Shown here: piece after piece, positions 29,932-41,019 of the stretch | Position numbering within the stretch: the first letter of the stretch is position 1 | Layout: every line of letters starts with the position of its first letter | NCBI GenBank assembly: GCA_030538675.1 | Contig: JAUNTM010000003.1 | Location: 2,102 to 65,819 of the forward strand | Direction: 5' to 3' | Length of the DNA stretch: 63,718 nt | Source: Capnocytophaga sp. | Lineage (GTDB): Bacteria > Bacteroidota > Bacteroidia > Flavobacteriales > Flavobacteriaceae | Notes under the pieces: generated by a model | What the model was told of the DNA's origin: nothing | Databases searched by the model: none | What the model saw: the letters and a program-made list of their open reading frames with translations, nothing else | Position numbers and translations under genes: made by a program

Positions 29932-29960
29932 AATAACTCACTGTACAACAGTAAGTTATT
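29932..29960 (-). terminator. Terminator after tRNA-Arg
   Basis: AATAACTTACTGT/ACAGTGAGTTATT (13 positions, one mismatch) with a short loop, running into TTTTTTTA on the minus strand. It ends the yqeY-tRNA-Arg transcript. Confidence 0.8.
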
Positions 29961-29970
29961 CTTTATTCTG

Positions 29971-30044
29971 TGACCACAGGAGGATTCGAACCCCCAACCC
30001 TCAGAGCCGAAATCTGATATTCTATCCAGTTGAACTATGTGGCC
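29971..30044 (-). tRNA. tRNA-Arg (TCG)
   Basis: 74 nt. Acceptor GGCCACA with TGTGGTC, anticodon stem TCAGA/TCTGA with loop TTTCGGC exposing TCG, T-loop TTCGAAT, discriminator A. It lies 21 bp downstream of the YqeY gene and is probably co-transcribed with it. Confidence 0.95.
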
Positions 30045-30065
30045 TATCAAATCGCTTGAAGCAAT

Positions 30066-30515
30066 TTATGATATTATTTTCCTGACAACAGCCGAAATTA
30101 ATTTTCCTTCGGCACGTCCTGCAAGTCGTTGTGTTGCAATACCCATTACTTTACCCATGTCTTTCATCCCTGAAGCTCCTATTTCCGCTACGATAGCTGT
30201 AATTTCGGTAGTAACTTCGCTCTCTGACAATTGTGCCGGGAGGAACTGCTCTATCACTGCAGCTTGTGCTAATTCGGGGGATGCCAAATCATCACGCCCC
30301 TGTTCTGTATACAAAGCCGCGCTGTCTTTGCGTTGTTTTACTAACTTTTGCAATAATTTCATCTCGTCGGCTTCAGACAACTCTTCTGCCGCCCCCGCCT
30401 CTGTTTTTGCCAACAGTATGGCGGACTTGATAGCCCGTAATGACTCCAAAGCTACAGTGTCTTTGGCTTTCATCGCTACCTTTAGTGCTTCCATTATTTT
30501 TGACTGCAAACTCAT
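30066..30515 (-). CDS. GatB/YqeY domain protein
   Basis: 149 residues. It matches the stand-alone YqeY form of the tail domain of the GatB amidotransferase subunit: KDTVALESLRAIKSAIL, QRKDSAALYTEQGRDDLA, EQFLPAQLSE and the final MGKVMGIATQRLAGRAEGKLIS. The domain binds tRNA in GatCAB. A role of the free form in amidotransfer is not proven. A good promoter lies 20 bp upstream of the ATG. Confidence 0.92.
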   Translation of the reverse strand: MSLQSKIMEALKVAMKAKDTVALESLRAIKSAILLAKTEAGAAEELSEADEMKLLQKLVKQRKDSAALYTEQGRDDLASPELAQAAVIEQFLPAQLSESEVTTEITAIVAEIGASGMKDMGKVMGIATQRLAGRAEGKLISAVVRKIIS

Positions 30516-30534
30516 GTTTCATTTTTTGGAAGTG

Positions 30535-30566
30535 CAAATGTACGATTATAATTTTAATTTTTACAA
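30535..30566 (-). promoter_or_regulatory. Promoter of the YqeY gene
   Basis: TTTG (rc at 30564), about 21 bp, TACATTTG (rc of 30535-30542) followed by CACTTCC. Apart from this and the divergent promoter below, the 276-bp gap 30516-30791 shows no further feature. Confidence 0.65.
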
Positions 30567-30745
30567 AAATCCGATTTACATTTTTGAAAACATCTTGTCT
30601 ACAAAAAGTAATCATTGCCACTTACATACTTGTAAAATACTTTAAATCAGATGTTTATGCATTTATTTTCTTTTAAAAATATTTTTCTGTTTCATGCCTT
30701 GCATTCTTAAATGTGATTTTCATTACAAAATGACACTTATTTTTA

Positions 30746-30753
30746 TATTTTTG
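30746..30753 (+). promoter_or_regulatory. -7 box upstream of the FabH-like gene
   Basis: TATTTTTG followed by CAAATAA, 38 bp before the ATG. No convincing TTG lies 19-21 bp upstream. Confidence 0.5.
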
Positions 30754-30791
30754 CAAATAAATTATGTTTCACATCAATACTATTATACTAT

Positions 30792-31799
30792 ATGTACCGC
30801 TCAAAAATTAAAGGATTGGGATATTATGTCCCTGCAAATACCGTTACTAATGATGATTTGTCAAAAATAATGGACACCAGCGATGCTTGGATACAAGAAC
30901 GCACCGGGATACAGGAACGCAGACACGTTGTTAAAGGGGAAGACACTACTGCCGGCATGGGGACAAAAGCTTCTTTGAAGGCTATCGAAAATGCAGGTAT
31001 TGACAAGAATGACATTGATTTTATCATTTTTGCGACATTGAGTCCTGATTATTATTTCCCGGGGCCGGGCGTGCTGGTGCAACGTGATTTGGGTATCGGT
31101 ACAGTTGGTGCTTTGGATGTCCGCAACCAATGTTCGGGTTTCGTTTATGCACTTTCGATTGCCGACCAATACATTAAAACAGGTATGTACAAAAATATAT
31201 TGGTCATCGGGTCGGAAACGCACTCTCCCGGATTGGATATGACCACTCGCGGACGAGGTGTGTCGGTTATCTTTGGAGATGGTGCGGGTGCTGCTATCGT
31301 ATCTCGCAGTGAAAATGGCGGAAGCGGCATTCTCTCCACTCACTTACACAGCGAAGGAGCTCATGCTGAAGAACTTGCACTCATCGCTCCGGGTATGGGC
31401 AAGCGTTGGGTTACAGATATTCTTGCTGATAATGACCCCGAAGATGTAAGTTATTTCCCGTATATGAATGGTCAATACGTTTTCAAACATGCTGTCGTAC
31501 GTTTTCATGAGGTCATCGAAGAAGGCTTACAAGCGAATGACCTAAGCATTGCCGATATTGATATGCTGATACCGCACCAAGCCAATCTTCGTATTTCGCA
31601 ATTCATCCAACATAAATTACAATTAAATAACAATCAGGTATTTAACAACATTATGCGATATGGCAATACCACCGCTGCTTCTATTCCAATTGCCTTAACG
31701 GAAGCCTTTGATGCTGGAAAAATCAAATCGGGGGACTTGGTCGTCTTGGCGGCTTTCGGGAGTGGTTTTACTTGGGGAAGTGCCATTATCCGTTGGTAA
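30792..31799 (+). CDS. Beta-ketoacyl-ACP synthase III family protein (FabH-like)
   Basis: 335 residues. KAS III enzymes start fatty-acid chains by condensing acyl-CoA with malonyl-ACP. The catalytic triad is visible: Cys in VRNQCSGF (about residue 116), His in LIPHQANLR (about 257) and Asn in YGNTTAAS (about 287). The glycine-rich end is FGSGFTWGSAIIRW. Bacteroidota often carry several FabH paralogues, some acting on branched or secondary-metabolite starters. The HQANLR motif favours ordinary FabH, but the exact substrate is open. It stands alone, closed by a terminator shared with eno. Confidence 0.93.
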   Translation: MYRSKIKGLGYYVPANTVTNDDLSKIMDTSDAWIQERTGIQERRHVVKGEDTTAGMGTKASLKAIENAGIDKNDIDFIIFATLSPDYYFPGPGVLVQRDLGIGTVGALDVRNQCSGFVYALSIADQYIKTGMYKNILVIGSETHSPGLDMTTRGRGVSVIFGDGAGAAIVSRSENGGSGILSTHLHSEGAHAEELALIAPGMGKRWVTDILADNDPEDVSYFPYMNGQYVFKHAVVRFHEVIEEGLQANDLSIADIDMLIPHQANLRISQFIQHKLQLNNNQVFNNIMRYGNTTAASIPIALTEAFDAGKIKSGDLVVLAAFGSGFTWGSAIIRW

Positions 31800-31845
31800 T
31801 TTCATAAACTAATCAACGCAGACAGTCTCTTTTCAAAACAAAAAT

Positions 31846-31880
31846 AACCTTGTCGAAAGTTATTTCCGACAAGGTTTTTT
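31846..31880. terminator. Bidirectional terminator between fabH-like gene and eno
   Basis: AACCTTGTCG (31846-31855) pairs with CGACAAGGTT (31867-31876) and is flanked by T6 on the plus strand and ATTTTTG on the minus strand. It serves two convergent genes. Confidence 0.85.
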
Positions 31881-31915
31881 ATGAAAATCATTCAACGGCA
31901 ATCCCGTCAAACAGA

Positions 31916-33223
<1,308 letters not shown>

Positions 33224-33251
33224 TTATATTAATTCCTTTTTTAAAACCGCA

Positions 33252-33259
33252 CAAATTTA
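33252..33259 (-). promoter_or_regulatory. -7 box of the eno promoter
   Basis: TAAATTTG on the minus strand, followed by TGCGG. No matching TTG was found at the expected spacing. Confidence 0.5.
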
Positions 33260-33304
33260 CTAATTTCCGATGAAACTATCTTTATTATATGGTTATTTTT
33301 TTAA

Positions 33305-33487
33305 TTAATCTGTCAAATCAAAACGTATTTCTGCCTTATAATCAGCACTTGGCTCCTCTGTTAAAAATATTTTAAATTCTTTCGTGTCATTAAATCCGTT
33401 TATTCTTTGATGATGGCCTGCGAAAACCATATCGAACTTATGTTCAAATTGAGGTAAAAGTTTATTCCGAATATTCTTCAAATTCAT
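33305..33487 (-). CDS. Small hypothetical protein of the DpnI cassette
   Basis: 60 residues starting MNLKNIRNKLLPQFEHKFDM and ending in acidic FDLTD. I do not recognise a family. The frame begins inside the last 26 bp of dpnD in another phase, as expected for a translationally coupled third gene, but it could also be a chance frame. Codon use is AT-rich like its neighbours in the cassette and unlike eno. Confidence 0.4.
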   Translation of the reverse strand: MNLKNIRNKLLPQFEHKFDMVFAGHHQRINGFNDTKEFKIFLTEEPSADYKAEIRFDLTD

Positions 33488-33632
33488 TCGTTACATAATC
33501 CCCACTATCCAAAACAATTTCTTCGTTTCGATACATTTCTTTTACTTTTGAAATTGCCTCATCAATATTTTTCGCTTCAATTTCAACTATTTTTGATAAA
33601 AACTCCTGAATTTCAATTTTAAATGTTTTCAT
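33462..33632 (-). CDS. dpnD: DpnD/PcfM-like small protein
   Basis: 56 residues: MKTFKIEIQEFLSKIVEIEA at the start, then EAISKVKEMYRNEEIVLDSG. This fits the DpnD/PcfM family, whose founding member is the second gene of the pneumococcal DpnI cassette; its function is unknown. The start codon overlaps the stop of the endonuclease gene (ATGA, 33629-33632), so the two are translationally coupled. The gene itself is intact. Confidence 0.85.
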   Translation of the reverse strand: MKTFKIEIQEFLSKIVEIEAKNIDEAISKVKEMYRNEEIVLDSGDYVTNEFEEYSE

Positions 33633-34398
33633 AATTCACTTTTTTTATAATTTCCCCGACTTACAAACTCAATTAACCCTTCATCTCGTAAAACTTGTAA
33701 TTGTTGTCGTATTTTATCTTTTATAAAATTGTTTTTGGGATATTTCAATTTCAATTTTTCTTCAAGTTTGTAAACTTCATCAAGCGTAAAAGTTTCTTTA
33801 TTTATCAAACCAACGCAAACCATAACATCTAAAATCCAACCTTTTGTGTCCTTACTTTTCGACCTTAAAAATAACGTTTTATTGAAGTTTTCCTTTACAA
33901 TTTTTAGGTTGATAATGTTAGCATTTTTCACTAAAAATATCCTCCCTGCATCAGCTACTTTTGAAATATCAATATTACAACCCGCCCAGCCGGCTCTTCT
34001 TGCCGTTTCTGCTGATGGTGGTCTTTTGATAATGATTTCGCTTGTAAAAAATTGTTTTGGAATAATTAAAAATTTATTGGCTTTCCAATTTTTCGTATAA
34101 GTCAAAAGAAGAAATTCGGATTGTTTTCTGAATTAATCCGTCCAATCATTGTTGAATAAGCACCGTCTGTAATCGTATTTGAAAGTGTACCGTTTTTACT
34201 TTTCAATTCAAATTCTTCGCTACATTTTCTGCAATAAAAATCAGCCACAGGGCGATGGTTCTCAAATTCATTGAGTGGGATTTCACCGCAACTTGGACAA
34301 TACGAATTATTCAAAACCCAATCCTCTGTTAGAAGTCTTGCAATTTGCAAATTACTCGTATATCCGTGAGCTAAATTTGTAGTGAACGTTAAATTCAT
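33629..34398 (-). pseudogene. dpnC: DpnI-type methyl-directed restriction endonuclease, frameshifted
   Basis: DpnI cuts G(m6A)TC, that is Dam-methylated DNA. The first frame (34102-34398) holds the zinc sites CPSC and CRKC and the PD-(D/E)XK residues D53, E64 and K66 at the same positions as I recall for DpnI. It stops after PNFFF. The second frame (33629-34105) continues exactly where DpnI would: LTYTKNW, then RRAGWAGCNIDIS and the C-terminal winged helix (KIRQQLQVLRDEGLIEF). One missing T in the run read from 34107 to 34104 separates them. Restoring it gives a protein of about 256 residues, DpnI length. As read, the protein ends at 98 residues and should be inactive. Confidence 0.9.
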
Positions 34399-34399
34399 T

Positions 34400-34421
34400 T
34401 TATGCTACTTTTTAAGCATAA
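34400..34421 (-). promoter_or_regulatory. Hairpin/palindrome in front of dpnC
   Basis: TTATGCT (minus strand) pairs with AGCATAA around TAAAAAGT, one base upstream of the dpnC ATG. It could block the start codon region or serve as an operator. Neither is shown. Confidence 0.4.
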
Positions 34422-34511
34422 CATTTTGATATTTAATTTCTATTGAGATGTACCATTCTAATTATAACTATTTAGCAATGAAAATGTTATATCTCTATCC
34501 TTTTGCTAAAA

Positions 34512-35609
34512 TCACCCTTCCATCATCTCTTTAAACTGGTCAAAAAGATAGGTCGCATCGTTGGGTCCCGGGCCTGCTTCGGGGTGGTACTGCACGCTGA
34601 AACAGTTTTTGTCTTTGATACGCAAGCCCATTACCGTGTCATCGTTCAGGTGCGTATGCGTGATTACCACATTTGGATTGGCTTCCGCTTGGGTTCTATC
34701 CACTGCAAAACCGTGATTTTGCGAAGTGATTTCGCCTTTGCCAGTCAGCAGGTTTTTCACGGGGTGATTGATGCCACGATGTCCGTTGTGCATTTTATAG
34801 GTAGGAATGCCGTTCGCCAAAGCGATAATCTGGTGTCCTAAACAAATCCCAAAAAGTGGCAGATTTTCAGCAATGATTTCTTTCGCCAGAGCGATGACTT
34901 CCGTGAGCGGTTCGGGGTCGCCCGGTCCGTTGGAAAGAAAATAACCGGCGGGATTCCACGCTTTCATTTCCGCCAGCGTTGCCGTATGCGGAAACACTTT
35001 CACGTACATATCTCTCTTCGCCATATTACGGAGAATGTTCTTTTTAATTCCCAAATCCAACGCTGCCACACGGTATTTGGCATTTTCATTTCCATAAAAA
35101 TACGGTTCTTTTACCGACACTTTTGAAGCCAGCTCAAGCCCTTTCATATCAGGGATTTTCGTTAGTTGCTGTGCCAATTTATCCAAATCGGTAATTTCGG
35201 TGGAAATAACCGCATTCATCGAACCGTTATCACGGATGTGAGCCACTAAAGCCCGTGTGTCCACATCGCAAATCGTTACCAAACTCGCTTTTGCCAAAAA
35301 ATCTTCAAGCGAAGAAGCCCCCGCTCTCGAATAATCAAAACTGAAATTACGGCATACCAACCCGGCAATCTTCACTCCGTCCGATTCTTCTTCATCAGCC
35401 ATTACGCCATAATTCCCGATATGGGCATTGGCAGTAACCATTATCTGCCCGAAATACGACGGGTCGGTAAAAATCTCTTGGTAGCCCGTCATTCCGGTGT
35501 TAAAACAAACTTCGCCATACACCGTGCCTTCAATACCGATGCTTTTGCCGTAGAAAGCCGTACCGTCCGCCAGAAGAATTACAGCTCTTTTCTTTTCTTG
35601 ATATTTCAT
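34512..35609 (-). CDS. carA: Carbamoyl-phosphate synthase small (glutaminase) subunit
   Basis: 365 residues. It hydrolyses glutamine and passes ammonia to CarB for pyrimidine and arginine synthesis. The N-terminal CPSase domain has FNTGMTGYQEIFTDPSYFGQ. The class I amidotransferase domain has the nucleophile Cys in FGICLGHQI (about residue 252) and the His-Glu pair in VQYHPEAGPGPND. carB is not adjacent. It lies downstream of the ribosomal cluster, separated by a terminator. Confidence 0.98.
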   Translation of the reverse strand: MKYQEKKRAVILLADGTAFYGKSIGIEGTVYGEVCFNTGMTGYQEIFTDPSYFGQIMVTANAHIGNYGVMADEEESDGVKIAGLVCRNFSFDYSRAGASSLEDFLAKASLVTICDVDTRALVAHIRDNGSMNAVISTEITDLDKLAQQLTKIPDMKGLELASKVSVKEPYFYGNENAKYRVAALDLGIKKNILRNMAKRDMYVKVFPHTATLAEMKAWNPAGYFLSNGPGDPEPLTEVIALAKEIIAENLPLFGICLGHQIIALANGIPTYKMHNGHRGINHPVKNLLTGKGEITSQNHGFAVDRTQAEANPNVVITHTHLNDDTVMGLRIKDKNCFSVQYHPEAGPGPNDATYLFDQFKEMMEG

Positions 35610-35708
35610 TATTAAGTGATTACATTTGGTTAGTATTATTCATTTTACCAATACAGAGTTGCCTGCTTGTCAAAACATGTACGTAAAACGTGGGGTAAAG
35701 TTACAAAA

Positions 35709-35739
35709 AAAGGATAAACCTTTATAAGATTTATCCTTT
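35709..35739 (-). terminator. Terminator of the ribosomal super-operon
   Basis: AAAGGATAAA (35709-35718) pairs with TTTATCCTTT (35730-35739), followed on the minus strand by TTTTTTG. It ends transcription 28 bp after rplQ. Confidence 0.85.
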
Positions 35740-35766
35740 AATATTTCCATAACGACATGTGCCAAA

Positions 35767-36216
35767 CTATTCGTTAGTTTCGGTTTCTGCTTTTTCAGCC
35801 TTTTTTCTACCACGACGAGTTGACTTCTTCTTAGTAGCTTTTTCTGCATTGTACGTGGTATTATAATCCACTAACTCAATCAAAGCCATTTCAGCGTTAT
35901 CGCCAAGACGGTGTCCGAGTTTGATAATACGCGTGTAACCGCCCGGACGGTCGCCTACTTTGGCTGCCACATCCCTGAAAAGTTCCGTTACCGCTTCCTT
36001 GCTTCGCAATCTGCTGAATACGATACGGCGGTTGTGAGTTGTATCTTCTTTTGACTTTGTTACCAATGGCTCAACGAATATTTTGAGAGCTTTCGCTTTT
36101 GCCAAAGTGGTATTGATTCTCTTATGTTCAATCAATGAGCAAGCCATGTTGGCAAGCATTGATTTTCTGTGGGCTGTCTTACGACCCAAATTGTTTATTT
36201 TATTTCCGTGTCTCAT
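35767..36216 (-). CDS. rplQ: 50S ribosomal protein L17
   Basis: 149 residues. The L17 domain [21 protein letters not shown] to [24 protein letters not shown] is followed by a Lys-rich tail ([16 protein letters not shown]) longer than in E. coli. It is the last gene of the 31-gene run that begins with rpsL. Confidence 0.97.
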   Translation of the reverse strand: MRHGNKINNLGRKTAHRKSMLANMACSLIEHKRINTTLAKAKALKIFVEPLVTKSKEDTTHNRRIVFSRLRSKEAVTELFRDVAAKVGDRPGGYTRIIKLGHRLGDNAEMALIELVDYNTTYNAEKATKKKSTRRGRKKAEKAETETNE

Positions 36217-36248
36217 TTTTTCCTAAGTTAAATAACGCAAAAAGCGGG

Positions 36249-37241
36249 TTAATCCTTATCTAATCGGTATTTTGCCAAATCCATTCCGAAAGTCAAATTT
36301 TTGTTGGCTACCAATTCATCCAATTCCGTAAGCGATTTTTTTCCAAAATTCCGGAACTTCATCAAATCTGCTTTATTGAACGATACCAAATCGCCCAAAG
36401 TATCCACTTCAGCTGCTTTGAGGCAGTTAAGCGCTCTCACCGACAAATCCATATCTACCAATTTGGTTTTGAGTAATTGACGCATATGCAACGACTCTTC
36501 GTCATAGGTTTCGGTTTGAGCTATTTCGTCTGCTTCTAAAGTGATGCGTTCATCTGAAAACAGCATGAAATGGTGTATCAATGTTTTAGCAGCTTCTGTC
36601 AAGGCTTCCTTCGGATGAATCGAGCCATCCGTTTTGATTTCAAAAACTAACTTTTCGTAATCGGTTTTCTGTTCGACACGGTAATTTTCAATGGTATATT
36701 TTACATTCTTGATAGGTGTAAAAATGGCATCTGTAGCGATAACACCAAGTGCCGCATTCGGATTTGCATTTTCTTCGGCCGATACGTATCCTCTACCTTT
36801 TTCGATAGTGATTTCCATATTGAAACTCACCGAAGATTCCATATTACAGATTACCAAGTCAGGGTTTAATATTTGAAAACCTGATACATATTTCTGAAAA
36901 TCACCGGCAGTCAATTGTTTTTTTCCTGAAACGGATATGGTAGCTGTTTCGTTTTCCAAATCATTTACTTGTCGCTTAAAACGTACTTGCTTCAAGTTGA
37001 GAATGATTTCGGTAACATCTTCTACCACACCAGATATCGTAGAAAATTCGTGTTCTACTTTATCGATTTTCACCGATGTGATGGCAAATCCTTCGAGAGA
37101 AGAAAGCAACACGCGGCGAAGTGCGTTACCAACTGTTAATCCATAGCCGGGTTCCAAAGGACGAAATTCAAATCGTCCTTCGAAATCGGATGAATCAATC
37201 ATTATAACTTTATCGGGTTTTTGAAAGTTGAATAATGCCAT
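36249..37241 (-). CDS. rpoA: DNA-directed RNA polymerase subunit alpha
   Basis: 330 residues. The N-terminal dimerisation domain ([26 protein letters not shown]) and C-terminal domain with helix-hairpin-helix ([35 protein letters not shown]) are both complete. It nucleates RNA polymerase assembly. It is flanked by rpsD and rplQ. Confidence 0.99.
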   Translation of the reverse strand: MALFNFQKPDKVIMIDSSDFEGRFEFRPLEPGYGLTVGNALRRVLLSSLEGFAITSVKIDKVEHEFSTISGVVEDVTEIILNLKQVRFKRQVNDLENETATISVSGKKQLTAGDFQKYVSGFQILNPDLVICNMESSVSFNMEITIEKGRGYVSAEENANPNAALGVIATDAIFTPIKNVKYTIENYRVEQKTDYEKLVFEIKTDGSIHPKEALTEAAKTLIHHFMLFSDERITLEADEIAQTETYDEESLHMRQLLKTKLVDMDLSVRALNCLKAAEVDTLGDLVSFNKADLMKFRNFGKKSLTELDELVANKNLTFGMDLAKYRLDKD

Positions 37242-37265
37242 AATTTGACTGCTGTCTTTTATTTA

Positions 37266-37871
37266 TTATTTAGAGTACAACTCTACGATTAACTGTTCTT
37301 TGATGTTTTCAGGGATCTGAAGACGTTGTGGCACGGTTACGAAAGTTCCTTCAAGTTTTTCAGTATTCCATGTAATCCATTCGTAAACGGTACTGTTGGC
37401 TGCCAATGCATTTTCGATAACCAAAAGTGATTTTGATTTTTCACGAACTCCTACTACATCCCCCGGTCTGAGCGTGTAAGACGGAATGTTCACGATATTA
37501 CCATTTACAGTAATGTGGCGGTGCGACACCAATTGGCGGGCTCCGCTACGTGAAGGAGAAATACCCATACGGTACACTACATTGTCCAAACGTGATTCGC
37601 ACAATTGCAAAAGTACCTCACCCGTTACGTTTTTACTTCTTTTTGCTTTTTCATACAAGTTGCGGAATTGTTTTTCAAGAATTCCGTATGTATACTTTGC
37701 TTTTTGCTTTTCCATCAACTGGATAGCGTATTCTGATTTTTTAGCTCTACGGCGGTTTACACCGTGTTGCCCCGGAGGGTAGTTTTTCTTTTCGAAAGAC
37801 CTGTCTTCTCCGAAAATAGCCTCGCCAAATTTACGGGCTATTTTAGTTTTTGGACCTATATATCTTGCCAT
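37266..37871 (-). CDS. rpsD: 30S ribosomal protein S4
   Basis: 201 residues. The S4 RNA-binding domain [30 protein letters not shown] is near residue 89. The usual N-terminal zinc cysteines are absent ([17 protein letters not shown]), the zinc-free type. A primary 16S binder and translational repressor of this cluster in E. coli. Confidence 0.98.
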   Translation of the reverse strand: MARYIGPKTKIARKFGEAIFGEDRSFEKKNYPPGQHGVNRRRAKKSEYAIQLMEKQKAKYTYGILEKQFRNLYEKAKRSKNVTGEVLLQLCESRLDNVVYRMGISPSRSGARQLVSHRHITVNGNIVNIPSYTLRPGDVVGVREKSKSLLVIENALAANSTVYEWITWNTEKLEGTFVTVPQRLQIPENIKEQLIVELYSK

Positions 37872-37964
37872 TTTTAATATTTAAAAAATTGCGGAAGGGA
37901 TTATGAATTAAGGCATTCCTTCGATAATCATCTACCTTCCTGCGTTGATTGAACTGATTGTTGC

Positions 37965-38357
37965 TTATACTCTACGACGTTTTGGAGGACGACACCCGTT
38001 GTGGGGAAGTGGAGTTACATCAATGATTTCAGTAACTTCGATACCGGCATTGTGGATGGTTCTGATAGCCGACTCACGCCCGTTACCTGGTCCTTTTACG
38101 TACACTTTTACTTTTTTCAACCCAGCATCCAGGGCTACTTTTGAAGCGTCTTCGGCAGCTACTTGTGCTGCGTAAGGTGTGTTTTTCTTAGAACCTCTGA
38201 AGCCCATCTTACCGGCGGATGACCATGAGATGACGTCTCCTTTTTTATTCGTGAGAGAAATAATAATATTGTTGAACGTAGCTGACACATGAGCCTCACC
38301 TACTGATTCGATGATTACTTTTCTCTTTTTAGAAACTTTCGCATTTGATTTTGCCAT
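37965..38357 (-). CDS. rpsK: 30S ribosomal protein S11
   Basis: 130 residues. The core [33 protein letters not shown] is present, and [13 protein letters not shown] closes the protein as in the family. S11 lies on the platform next to mRNA at the exit site. It is followed by a 93-bp gap before rpsD, larger than elsewhere in the cluster. Confidence 0.98.
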   Translation of the reverse strand: MAKSNAKVSKKRKVIIESVGEAHVSATFNNIIISLTNKKGDVISWSSAGKMGFRGSKKNTPYAAQVAAEDASKVALDAGLKKVKVYVKGPGNGRESAIRTIHNAGIEVTEIIDVTPLPHNGCRPPKRRRV

Positions 38358-38365
38358 ACTACTTA

Positions 38366-38740
38366 TTATTTAGTTGCTTTTTTCTTATTAGCAACAGTTT
38401 TTCTTTTACCTTTTCTTGTACGAGAATTATTTTTGGTTCTTTGTCCGCGTAATGGCAATCCGTTTCTGTGGCGGATACCTCTGTAGCATCCAATATCCAT
38501 CAAACGCTTGATGTTCAACTGGATTTCCGAACGCAATTCACCTTCTATTTTAAATGAAGCTACTGCCTCACGAATGTTCGAAATCTCATCATCTGACCAT
38601 TCGTTTACTTTTTTATCTTCATTTACTTGAGCTCTTTCCAATATTTCTTTAGCTCTACTTTTTCCGATACCAAAAATGTAAGTCAATCCGATGACTCCTC
38701 TTTTATTTTTTGGTAAATCAATACCTGCAATTCTTGCCAT
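38366..38740 (-). CDS. rpsM: 30S ribosomal protein S13
   Basis: 124 residues. [30 protein letters not shown] opens the protein; the C-terminal [18 protein letters not shown] extension contacts P-site tRNA. S13 also bridges the subunits. It stands directly after rpmJ. Confidence 0.98.
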   Translation of the reverse strand: MARIAGIDLPKNKRGVIGLTYIFGIGKSRAKEILERAQVNEDKKVNEWSDDEISNIREAVASFKIEGELRSEIQLNIKRLMDIGCYRGIRHRNGLPLRGQRTKNNSRTRKGKRKTVANKKKATK

Positions 38741-38743
38741 AAT

Positions 38744-38860
38744 TTATCCTTGTCTTTGTTTGAATTTAGGATTCTTCTTGTTAATTACGTACAATCTCCC
38801 CTTACGTCGCACAATAATGCACTCGGGACTTCTTTTTTTAATTGATGCTCTAACTTTCAT
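38744..38860 (-). CDS. rpmJ: 50S ribosomal protein L36
   Basis: 38 residues, from ATG 38858-38860 to TAA at 38744. It starts [20 protein letters not shown] and ends in NPKFKQRQG. Only one of the canonical three zinc cysteines is left and the histidine is replaced, so this is the zinc-free form. It sits in its standard place between infA and rpsM. Confidence 0.95.
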   Translation of the reverse strand: MKVRASIKKRSPECIIVRRKGRLYVINKKNPKFKQRQG

Positions 38861-38962
38861 TTTATTGTTATTATTTCGCTATGGAATTTGCAAAACTACA
38901 TATTTATTTTGAAACTATACGAAACTGACACCAAAAAATTATCATTCTCTTCCCCGATACGG

Positions 38963-39178
38963 TTAGTAACGGTAAGTAATCCTTGCTTTGGTCAGGTCAT
39001 AAGGACTCATTTCGAGCTTTACTTTATCGCCCGGAAGCAACTTGATGTAGTGCATCCGCATTTTTCCAGATATGTGTGCTATCACGACGTGTCCGTTGTC
39101 AAGCTCTACCCGAAACATGGCGTTCGATAATGCTTCGACAATAGTCCCGTCTTGTTCAATTGCTGATTGCTTTGCCAT
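38963..39178 (-). CDS. infA: Translation initiation factor IF-1
   Basis: 71 residues, a single S1/OB domain: [36 protein letters not shown]. It ends in [12 protein letters not shown]. It occupies the A site during initiation. It lies 8 bp downstream of secY. Confidence 0.98.
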   Translation of the reverse strand: MAKQSAIEQDGTIVEALSNAMFRVELDNGHVVIAHISGKMRMHYIKLLPGDKVKLEMSPYDLTKARITYRY

Positions 39179-39186
39179 ATTTGTTA

Positions 39187-40533
39187 TTAATGTGTAACTG
39201 TTTTTCTGTTTTTGCCTGTTTTCATCAGTCCGTCATAGTGGCGGTTCAGCAAGTATGAATTTATCTGCTGCATTGTATCAATCGCTACACCTACCATAAT
39301 GAGTAGTGATGTACCTCCGTAGAACAATGCCCAATTAGACTGCATACTAATAATCTTGACTAAAATGGCAGGAAATACTGCTATCAACGTAAGGAATAAC
39401 GATCCCGGTAATGTTACCAATGACATTATTTTGTCAAGATAATCTCCCGTTTCTTTCCCTGGGCGTATCCCCGGAATAAATCCTCCGCTACGCTTCAAAT
39501 CATCCGCCATTTTGTTGGTAGGTACAGTAATTGCTGTATAGAAATACGTAAAAAGTATTATCAAAAATGCAAACAATAAGTTGTACCACAATCCAAAAAT
39601 ATCTGAGAACGCCGCCTGTACGCTTATTGCAGTTTCAGATTTAGACAATCCTGCTACTGCAGCTGGTATAAACATCAAAGCTTGCGCAAAGATGATAGGC
39701 ATTACTCCGGAAGCATTGAGCTTCAATGGAATATATTGACGTGCCCCAAATACATTTTTTTCCAATGCTCCACCAGCCGTTCTACGAGCGTATTGTACTG
39801 CTATCTGGCGTACTCCCATAGTGAGATAGATACATGCCAGTATAACAAGTAACCAAATAGCTCCCTCAATGATAAGCATAAGAAGACCTCCGTTACTTGC
39901 CTCTAAGCGAGAAGCTCCTTCATTGAACGCCGCCAGAGGGAACCTTGCTATAATACCTACCATGATAAGCAATGAGATCCCGTTGCCGATGCCTTTGTCG
40001 GTTATTTTCTCACCAAGCCACATGGCAAATACAGTCCCCGTTACCAAAATGATAACCGCAGGAATTATGAAAGTAAGACCTTTTCCCAACAAGAATGCGC
40101 TATCAGGTACGCCTAAAGCTCCTAATCCATATAGATATGCAGGAGCCTGCACGATACAGATGGCTATGGTCAAAAAACGAGTATATTGATTAATCTTTCT
40201 TCTACCACTCTCGCCTTCTTTCTGCAATTTCTGTAGATAAGGTATTGCTATCCCCATCAATTGTACTACGATCGATGCTGATATATACGGCATGATACCT
40301 AAAGCAAATACCGAAGCATTTGCAAAAGCACCTCCCGTAAAGGCATTCAAAATATCCAATAATCCGCCTCCTTCTGTACGAGTAGCCAAAGCGTGTAGTT
40401 GCCCCGAATCAATTCCGGGAAGAACCACATGGGCTCCAAAACGATAGACTAACAATATTCCCAGAGTCAGAATTATCCGGTTTCTTAACTCATCTATTTT
40501 CCAAATGTTGGTAAGGTTCTCAATAAACTTCAT
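39187..40533 (-). CDS. secY: Protein translocase subunit SecY
   Basis: 448 residues with ten membrane helices. The N-terminal helix includes [16 protein letters not shown], and the plug region is [30 protein letters not shown]. The cytosolic loop [13 protein letters not shown]-adjacent [15 protein letters not shown] is the family signature. It forms the protein-conducting channel with SecE (26.8 kb) and SecG. It lies 16 bp after rplO. Confidence 0.98.
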   Translation of the reverse strand: MKFIENLTNIWKIDELRNRIILTLGILLVYRFGAHVVLPGIDSGQLHALATRTEGGGLLDILNAFTGGAFANASVFALGIMPYISASIVVQLMGIAIPYLQKLQKEGESGRRKINQYTRFLTIAICIVQAPAYLYGLGALGVPDSAFLLGKGLTFIIPAVIILVTGTVFAMWLGEKITDKGIGNGISLLIMVGIIARFPLAAFNEGASRLEASNGGLLMLIIEGAIWLLVILACIYLTMGVRQIAVQYARRTAGGALEKNVFGARQYIPLKLNASGVMPIIFAQALMFIPAAVAGLSKSETAISVQAAFSDIFGLWYNLLFAFLIILFTYFYTAITVPTNKMADDLKRSGGFIPGIRPGKETGDYLDKIMSLVTLPGSLFLTLIAVFPAILVKIISMQSNWALFYGGTSLLIMVGVAIDTMQQINSYLLNRHYDGLMKTGKNRKTVTH

Positions 40534-40549
40534 AATAATACGTACTACA

Positions 40550-41002
40550 TTACAAATTCACAGCTTCGCCACCAGCGGCCTCTACGGCACTCTTGGCTGT
40601 TGCAGTAAACTTATGAACAGATATTTTTAATTTTGCCTTTAGCTCGCCACCGCCTAAAATCTTGACCAAATCAGTCTTTTTGGCTAAGCGTAATTGCACC
40701 AAGGTTTCTATATCAACAGTTTCTGTAATACGACCAGCATCGACCAATTCTTGCAATTGACCTACATTGATACCTACATATTCTTTACGGTTGATGTTTT
40801 TGAAACCAAACTTTGGTACGCGTCTTTGCAAAGGCATCTGACCACCCTCGAAGCCTATCTTCTTAGAATAGCCCGAACGCGACTTCGCACCTTTGTGTCC
40901 ACGTGCAGCCGTTCCGCCTTTACCGGAACCCTGACCGCGACCTACGCGCTTCCCTTCTCTTTGTATTGAACCCTCTGCAGGTTGTAAATTACTCAAGTTC
41001 AT
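40550..41002 (-). CDS. rplO: 50S ribosomal protein L15
   Basis: 150 residues. The Gly/Lys/Arg-rich N-terminal arm (VGRGQGSGKGGTAARGHKGAKSR split) penetrates 23S rRNA. The C-terminal globular part contains VGINVGQLQELVDAGRI. It lies between rpmD and secY. Confidence 0.98.
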   Translation of the reverse strand: MNLSNLQPAEGSIQREGKRVGRGQGSGKGGTAARGHKGAKSRSGYSKKIGFEGGQMPLQRRVPKFGFKNINRKEYVGINVGQLQELVDAGRITETVDIETLVQLRLAKKTDLVKILGGGELKAKLKISVHKFTATAKSAVEAAGGEAVNL

Positions 41003-41019
41003 AACTGTGCATTGAAATA

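Noticed and set aside
34101-34112. Programmed -1 frameshift at TTCTTCTTTTGA in dpnC
   Set aside because: A -1 slip would restore DpnI, but the P-site codon TTT would have to re-pair on CTT, which fits poorly, and no stimulatory structure is evident. A simple one-base loss explains it better.
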